From assembly GCF_030052815.1 (NCBI RefSeq), contig NC_079505.1, forward strand, positions 25,188,843-25,252,842: DNA of 64,000 nucleotides, in the 5' to 3' direction. Position numbers and translations under genes: made by a program. This stretch comes from Hevea brasiliensis (taxonomy: Eukaryota; Streptophyta; Magnoliopsida; Malpighiales; Euphorbiaceae). Positions within the stretch are counted from its first letter, which is position 1. Every line of letters starts with the position of its first letter. The notes beneath the pieces were generated by a model, which did no database searches, was not told the DNA's origin, and saw only the letters and a list, made by a program, of their open reading frames with translations. Positions 57,271 through 64,000 of this stretch are shown piece after piece.

Positions 57271-59908
57271 TGTAACACCCCAAATTTTAAATACATTATT
57301 TTGTGAGTAATATTAATATTTTTATTTTATTTAAATTTTAGGAAATTATTTGAAATTTTTTGGATTTTCGAAATCGGGTTTGATTTCCTGAAAATATAAA
57401 ACTTTGATGATTTTTAAAAATTAATTTAAAGACCACGTGGCAAAACTAAAAATATATTTGGAGTCTACAAATTTTTTTGAGTTTTCTAGAATTTTTTCAG
57501 AATTTTTGGGCCTCATTTTCGGTCCTAAGGCAGAGTAATAAATTCAAAATTTTGTATCCTGAATTGAACTGGCCGACTCGAACCAGACCGGATCGGACCA
57601 GCCGAATCGGGCCAGCTCCTTTTTCTTCTTCTTCTCCTCTCCCGCGCGCGTTCTCCTTCCTCTCTCTCTCCCATTTTCTCTCTCCTCCCACCTCCCCTCG
57701 CCTGCCAGCTGCCTCCCCAGCCATCCCAGCCCACCGACGAGCCTCCCCAGCCACCCCACCACCACCGCTCAAACGCGGCAGAACGCCGCACGGCGACGCA
57801 ACGCGCAAGCGCGCGACGCCGTCTTCGGCCGAATCCGACCGATCTAGCCACCGATTGGGCCGGGTCTTGTGTCTAAACCCATCTACTCGTCGAGAGCTTT
57901 CCATAGACACCAAGAACACCGAAATCCATCTAGCGGTTTGTCCAATTTTTGCCCAGAAAGTTTTAGCCCATTTTGACTTTTGGGCTAGATTTCTCGCAAA
58001 CCGTGAAACCCATGAGAAAACCGAGAGTACTAGAGCGCTCCACTCGTCGAGAGCTTCGCGGCAATATAAATTTCAAATTTTTTCGACACCGTTTTTCGGT
58101 GGGTCCCACGGAACTTCATAGTATTTTTCCGAGCATTAAATGAGCTTAGAAAATTCCGTAAAATTTATGTACTAACCCCCGTGTTGTGGGCTTCGTGTAG
58201 GTATCTCCAATTCGCGGAAATTCGACAGTTGTCCGATCTATGAATTTCCGACCAGACAGACCGGCTATCGAAAAGGTCTCCGAATTGGATCGAGATTTTG
58301 GCTACCCCACCATTGTCAGACGTCCCGAGTGCGTCCCTGGAGTCGAAATCGGCATAGGTAAACCCGAACTTTACTTTTTCGTAATTTTCTAGTACTTAAA
58401 CAAGATAAAAAAAATCCATAAAATATTCGTGGTAGCTCAGAAAATTATGATTCTTTTTGTAATAGCCTAGTAATATTGCTAAGGACCGCGGGGCAAAGTT
58501 TTAGAATTTTTAGAGCTTATTTGGGTAGTTTTTGCAAAAATGATCAATTATAAGGACTAAACTGTAAATTTACATGTTGTGATTGAGGACTGTTTGGATG
58601 GGCCCAGGAGGGACTGTGTGATGTGATTGAGTTGTGAGTGTATGATTTGTGAATATATAGTGCATTTTGAGCCCTTTTGCAGGTTGGGTAGGTCCTAGGT
58701 ATAGGGGAGACTCTGCTGGATTTTCGGCACGACTTAGAACGTATTTGGTCTTTTCTTAGTTTGTATTGAGTCAAATTTATTAAATGATTGTAATAAAATT
58801 GCCAGGTGAGCTGGGACAGCCTTCTTCCTCCGTCCAGCCGCCATAGTGATTGCTGTCAAGTCTGTGAGTAAAATATTAATTTTAATTGTAATTTCGATAT
58901 TATTATATGTTCAAGCATGCCCATGCATCACTTATATGCATATATCTATGTAGTTAAACTCTAGGCACGATTTATGTTGCATTCATAACTGTTAAAGTGC
59001 CATGGATGTTGTTGTGGTAATTTGGAGCAGTGTGCGTGCGTTGGCGTGCGTGTGATGTGGTGTTGGCTATGGATAGGACGGGTAGTCACGGCTTGAGATC
59101 TTCGTTGGGACCCGGTCCTTCGGGGGTAGTCACGGCTTGAGTTCTTCGCTGGGACCCCGATTTGGTTTATTAAGCGAAAGTCCGGCTTAAGTTCTTCGTT
59201 GGCACAGGTTGGATTTAAGAGAGCTGTATAGGGGATCAGCTCCCATATATTATGATTGATATTACTGGGTGTGTGAGTGCTCCAAATTACCTTTTTGCTG
59301 TTATGATGTGAAAATATTGCTGATGTTGCATTTCACTCTACAGGGTGCATTAGCTTTAGATAGTTATAGAGATTATGGTTAAAATTGATATTTTACTCTC
59401 TGAGTCGAACGCTCACTCCTGTTCAATATTTTTCCAGGCCACAGAAGGATATTTTTGAGGTTAACCTGCTTTTCTCCCTCGCAGGTCATTTATTAATGTT
59501 TGTATAAACCTGTTAACTCTTAGAATTTCCGTATGTTTTAGAAATATTTATTTGAATTGAGTCTGTAATATAAATTGTTATTTTGGACCTGTAAACTTAT
59601 TATTTATGCATGTTGATGGACTGGATGAGGGAGCTGAGCTCCCATTTAATTTTATATTATATGAGTATGTGGAGGGTGAGCTGAGCTCCCCAATTGATTA
59701 TATATTGTGTTTACAGGTCGGGTGAGTCAAAAACTCCCCGTTGAAAGGTCCATTTTATGGCCGGACTCTGCCCGGTTGAATCCTTGAAATTGGGCCCAAA
59801 TGGGCCTTAGAGTTGGGTTAATGAATAGTTAGGCTTACTACGGGCCTCGGGGGCTTTAGGCTGGCCCAGGTCCTAGTGCCAGCCCAGCCCATAAGTTGAG
59901 TCGTGACA
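57271..59908 (+). repeat. Chromovirus 3' LTR (2,638 bp)
   Basis: TGTAACACCC...GTGACA, uninterrupted counterpart of the split 5' LTR. The CT-rich, GC-richer block 57,610-57,800 produces long open frames on both strands that are not genes. It contains three related units (GGTAGTCACGGCTTGAG-TTCTTC-GGGACCC) at about 59,083-59,210. Confidence 0.93.
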
Positions 59909-59913
59909 GAAAC

Positions 59914-59950
59914 TAAGCAAAAATTGTGAAAAAAAGCTATAATTGGAAAA

Positions 59951-60000
<50 letters not shown>

Positions 60001-60285
60001 TTTATTCCTCTGTAATGCATATTGTATCTAATGCATAATGATACAATTTCGAGGTCATTGAAAGACAGAGAGAGAGAATGAAAAAGGGTTTTATACTGAA
60101 TCAATTTTTTTTTGGGGTGTTTTAATGGTATAAAAACTCTAAAGGGTGAAAGAGATTAAGAGATATTTTAGAGATATTATAGAATTAACAAATATTTAAA
60201 ATTTTAATTTCAGTTTTTTTTATAATTTAAATTAATAATTTTATAAAATCATATATATATAAATATATAAAAACGAGTTATCACA
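59914..60285 (-). repeat. Start of the 3' LTR of the third retroelement, interrupted
   Basis: On the minus strand, a purine-rich AAAGTGAAAAGCA precedes TGTGATAACTCG at 60,285, a likely polypurine tract/LTR junction. A TATA-like AGTATAAAACCC (about 60,090-60,101, minus) lies inside. A (TA)n tract fills 59,957-59,998. The LTR is cut by the chromovirus insertion at 59,913 and may continue left of 25,428; its far end was not found. Confidence 0.5.
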
Positions 60286-60349
60286 TGCTTTTCACTTTAA
60301 ATAAATTCGGTCCTCGAATTTTAAATAGATAGAATTCTAACCTGAAGAA

Positions 60350-61826
60350 TCAAATAAATGAAGATATTTAGCTCGCATTTCAAATTCTGTCTCCCATGTG
60401 TCCTCACTACTTGAGTGATTATGCCATAAGGTTTGACCAAAGCCACTTCCTTAGACCGGAGTTTCCTAATTTGTCAATCTAAAATCTTTACTAGTTGCTC
60501 TTCACATGACATATCATCCCTAAATTGTATGGTATGAGATTGCAAAACATGAGATGGATCTAGTACATACTTTCTAAGCATAAAAATATGGAAAACTGGA
60601 TGTACATGTGCAAAACTAGGTGGAAGGGCTAAACGGTAAGCAACTGCTCCAATTCTCTCTAAAATTTCAAATGGACCAACAAAACAAGGACTAAGCTTCC
60701 CTTTCTTCCCAAATCTCATGATTCCTTTCATAGGTGAAACTCTCAGAAATATATGATCACCAATCATAAACTCTACATCTTTAAGCTTAGGGTCAGCATA
60801 ACTTCTCTATCGACTTTGAACAGTCAAAAGTCTATCACGAATTAGTCGAACCTTCTCTGAAGTTAACTATATCAACTCTAGTCTAGTAAGCCTTCTTTCT
60901 CCAACTTCATCCCAACAAATTTCTCCAACTTCATCCCAACAAATCGGTGACCTGCACCTTCGACCATATAATGCCTCATATGGAGTCGTCTCTATACTTT
61001 CTTGATAACTGTTATTATAAGCAAACTTTACTAAAGGCAGATGATGATCCCAACACCCACCAAAATCCATAATACATGCACAAAGCATGTCCTCTAACGT
61101 CTGTATGGTCTTTTCTTACTGTCCATCTGTTTGGGGGTGAAAAGTAGTACTAAAGTTTACTCGTGTTCTCAAAGCTTCTTGGAATTGCTTCCAAAATCAA
61201 GAAGTAAACTGAGTATCACGATCAGAGACAATGGAAACTGGAACACCATGAAGACTAACAATCTTGTCTATATACAACTGTGCAAGTTTAGCAAAGTCAT
61301 ATGTAGTCTTCACAGGAAGGAAATGAGCAGATTTTGTCAATCTGTCCACTATCACCTAGATTGCATTGTAACCACCTCGTGTACTAGGTAAACCCACAAC
61401 AAAGTCTATGGCAATGTGCTCCTACTTCCACTCGGGAATAGGCAAAGGCTAAAGTAACCCAGATAGTCTCTGATGTTCTGCCTTAACTTGTTGACAAGTC
61501 AAACATTTAGCAACAAAGTCTGCAACATCCCTCTTTATGCCACCCCACCAATAATCCTCCCTTAAATCACGGTACATCTTAGTTGAACCTGGCTGTACTG
61601 TGTAAGCAAAATAGTGTGCTTCCTCCATAATTTCTCTTCTCAACTCATCAACACTAGGGACACAAAGTCTAGTGCCATAACGAAGAAATCCATCATCATC
61701 TAACATGAACCCTTGAGCTTGGCCTTGATGAATACTATTTATAATCTTACATAACTGAGAATCCCTCTTTTGAGCAGCCTTAATTCGATCAATCAAAATA
61801 GGCCTAACTCAAAAATATGCTAAGAA
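60350..61826 (-). pseudogene. Third retroelement: integrase and chromodomain remnant
   Basis: From high to low coordinate: finger region (AHYFAYTVQPGSTKMYRDLR...CLTCQQVK, with Gln where the second His is expected), decayed core, [20 protein letters not shown] at about 61,060, a 24-bp tandem duplication encoding repeated ICWDEVGE (about 60,905-60,950), then GPY/F (FVGPFEILERIGAVAYRLAL) and [14 protein letters not shown] (about 60,600-60,680), with a degenerate chromodomain below 60,480. Multiple stops and shifts. Same chromovirus clade as the element at 25,434-59,908 but a different, more decayed lineage. Confidence 0.85.
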
Positions 61827-63260
61827 TTATCCAAATACGATTTCAAACTCTACTCTCTGATCTAACAACTCATGTAATTCACCAATTAGAGGCCTCCTCT
61901 TGGTAAATATATGGGCTAAACTACCAGAAGACTTCTTGCTTAGAGCATCAGTCACCACATTAGCTTTTCTAGGGTGATACTGTATGGTGCAATCATAATC
62001 CTTTAGCAATTCTACCCATCTCCTTTGCCTAAGATAAAGATCACGTTGGTCAAAGATACATTTGAGACTTTTGTGGTCAGTGAAGATTTCACAAGTCTCA
62101 CCATACAGATAGTGCCTCCAGATTTTCAAAGCAAAAATTACTGCGGCCATTTCCAAATCATGAGTTGGATAATTCTGCTCATCCCTTTTCAACTGACGAG
62201 AAGCATATGCAACAACCCGTCCATGCTGCATCAAAACACATCCTAAACCAATATTAGAAGTATCACAATACACTGCATAACCCCCTAATCCAGACGGAAG
62301 AGCTAACACTTGTTCTGTAATCAAACAAGTCTTAAGCTCTTAAAAACTTTTTTCACAAGCCTCAGACCATTGAAATTTTACATTCTTCTGTGTCAACTTA
62401 GTTAAAGGTGCTACAATACGAGAGAAGTCTTAAACAAACCGTCTATAATACCCTGTTAAACCTAAGAAACTGCGAATCTCTGACACAGTTGTTGGTCTAG
62501 GCCAATGAAGCACTGCCTCAACTTTCTTTTTATCAACACACAGCCCATCCTTAGACACTGTGTGGCTAAGGAAAGCCACACTATCTAACCAGAACTCACA
62601 TTTTGAGAACTTGGCATATAGTTTGTGTTCCCGTAAGGTCTGAAGGACAATTCTCAATTACTGATCATGTTTCTCTTTACTCTTTGAGTACAGTAGAATG
62701 TCATTGATGAACATTATAATAAATTGATCTAAGAAAGGCTTGAAAACTCTATTCATGAGATCCATAAAAGTGGCTGAAGCATTGGTAAGACCAAAAGGCA
62801 TTACAAGAAATTCATAATGTCCATACCTATTCCTAAAGGTAGTCATGAGTATGTCTTCTTTCTTGACCCTCAATTGATGATACCTATATTGAAGATCAAT
62901 CTTGGAAAAGTACTTTGCACCTTGAAGTTAGTCAAACAGGTCATCTATGCGTGGAAGAGGATACTTATTATGCACAGTCACCTTATTCAATTGCCTGTAA
63001 TCAATTCACATTCTCAAAGACCCATTCTTCTTCCGCACAAATAACACAAGAGCACCCCATGGAGAAACACTAGGACTAATAAACCCCTTATCTAGTAGGT
63101 CATCTAACTACTCCTTCAACTCCTTAAGTTCTACAGGTGCCATACTATAAGGTGGCATAGATATGGGCTCAGTTCTAGGAACTAAGTCTATACCAAACTC
63201 TACCTCTCACTCCGGGGGTAAACTTGATAAATCTTCTGGAAATACATCAGGGAACTCCTT
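61827..63260 (-). pseudogene. Third retroelement: reverse transcriptase and RNase H remnant
   Basis: RT blocks on the minus strand: KGFISPS (about 63,085), YRQLNKVT (about 62,990), [20 protein letters not shown] (about 62,850), and the active site [10 protein letters not shown] (about 62,700), where the first catalytic Asp has become Asn. Then comes [13 protein letters not shown] (62,450). RNase H shows [31 protein letters not shown] and IFTDHKSLK (62,060-62,280). Stops interrupt at least five places (for example near 63,108, 62,930, 62,655, 62,430 and 62,341). Confidence 0.88.
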
Positions 63261-64000
63261 AACCACTGTAACATTCTCCAAATAAGCACTTTTGCCTGAA
63301 CATCTCTAACATAAGCCAAATACCCCTTACACCTCTTTTGCAACAATCGTCTAGCACTCACTGCTGAGATAAGATTACTAGAGGCTATACTGCGATTTCC
63401 CTGAAATTAAAATTCTGCCTCCCCAGGAATTTTAAAGAATACAGCTTTATTATGGCAATCCAATGAAACGTGATAAGTGGCTAACCAATCCATGCCTCAA
63501 ATCACATCAAACTCAAGCATATCCAAAGAAAAAAGAGCTGCAGCTAATTTCCTATCTCCAATGTAAACTATACATCCCTTATGCACCATATCAGTGTCTA
63601 TTGCATTCTCCATAGGTTTTGATACAGATAAAGGATACTCTAACAAAGTAGGTGGTGTACTAAAGCTCATGGAAAAGTATGGAAAAACAAAGGAATGAGT
63701 AGAATCGGGATCAAACAGTACTCTAGCTTCAAATGAACAAATAGAAAGTGTACCTGTTACTACTGCATTAGATGCCTGAGCATCCTGCTGAGTAAAAGCA
63801 AAAACCCTGGCTTGACCTCTACCACCAGATGTCTGTCCCTAAGTTTGAGTAGATCCTCTACCACCCTGACCACGACCATCAGAACCCTGAATTCCACCAC
63901 TATACTGTGAGACTGGCTGAACCTGAGAGGGAACAAAATGTGCTGCCTGACCAGCACCCTGAGTTGTCCCACTAGTAGAACAGTCCTGTCTGCAGTGTCC
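63261..64000 (-). pseudogene. Third retroelement: gag end and protease remnant, continues past window
   Basis: A zinc-knuckle fragment reading CRQDC sits at the window edge, then a Gln/Ser/Gly-rich linker. The protease follows with VLFDPDSTHSFVFPYFSMSF (about 63,665-63,715) and GMDWLATYHVSLDCHNK (about 63,450-63,500). Stops occur near 63,500 and 63,410. The D-P-D triplet replaces the family's Gly-containing site, so it is inactive. The 5' part and 5' LTR lie beyond 64,000. Confidence 0.82.

Larger units (their letters stand above)
25434..59908 (+). mobile_element. Chromovirus of the Tekay/Del type, split by a nested element
   Basis: The 5' LTR begins TGTAACACC at 25,434 and the 3' LTR ends GTGACA at 59,908. 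Both are flanked by a perfect gaaac duplication (25,429-25,433 and 59,909-59,913). The internal order is initiator-Met primer site, gag with one CCHC knuckle, protease, reverse transcriptase, RNase H, integrase with HHCC finger and GPY/F motif, C-terminal chromodomain, and polypurine tract. That order and the chromodomain define a Ty3/gypsy chromovirus; Tekay is my best subclass. The 5' LTR is interrupted at 26,735 by a 24.1-kb element, so this one is the older insertion. Its genes are broken by two small deletions and several stops. Confidence 0.9.

Overview
The window looks like nuclear DNA of a flowering plant, probably a woody eudicot. A Euphorbiaceae-type genome is my guess from the flavour of the repeats and has not been tested. 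It is AT-rich, has one intron-bearing host gene, and is otherwise built of nested plant transposable elements. I see no tRNA, rRNA or CRISPR locus.

Left part (1-16,700). AT-rich DNA carries an apparently broken hAT DNA transposon. Its left terminus is near 3,871 and its right terminus near 15,512. Inside it lie an inverted duplication (3,349-4,566), a 4.2-kb solo LTR with a near-perfect 5-bp target duplication (6,002-10,205), and a decayed transposase gene with a threefold 184-bp tandem duplication (12,300-14,730). Two inverted copies of a short AT-rich element sit at 1-313 and 15,580-15,875.

Host gene (16,760-22,835, plus strand). Five exons encode a 294-residue membrane protein with a Ser/Gln/Pro-rich N-terminal half, two adjacent hydrophobic segments and a conserved hydrophobic C-terminus. 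I recognise it, from memory only, as the plant ER-associated-degradation component EBS7. Its promoter has an exact ER-stress response element (CCAAT-N9-CCACG) 25 bp upstream of a TATA box, which fits a gene of the unfolded-protein response. Intron 2 hosts a 938-bp element with about 100-bp inverted termini. A 526-bp hAT miniature element lies downstream.

Retroelement nest (25,434-64,000). A plus-strand Tekay/Del-type chromovirus (25,434-59,908, target duplication gaaac) has its 5' LTR split by a 24.1-kb minus-strand Ogre/Tat-type element (26,736-50,842, target duplication gcagt). The Ogre/Tat protease region is in turn split by a 152-bp TRIM-like solo LTR (38,714-38,865, target duplication acctt). 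The Ogre-like element shows the hallmarks of its clade: an extra ORF upstream of gag, a candidate intron before pol, two RNase H domains, 3'-UTR tandem repeats and about 6-kb LTRs. Each of those LTRs carries, on the opposite strand, a TATA-driven spliced-looking gene of the plant 'putative gypsy type transposon' family. A third Ty3/gypsy element, minus strand and heavily decayed, runs off the right edge (about 59,914-64,000).

All retroelement genes show stops or frameshifts. In the chromovirus nearly all in-frame stops fit cytosine-to-thymine decay of methylated DNA. The host gene is the only protein gene I regard as a functioning gene.
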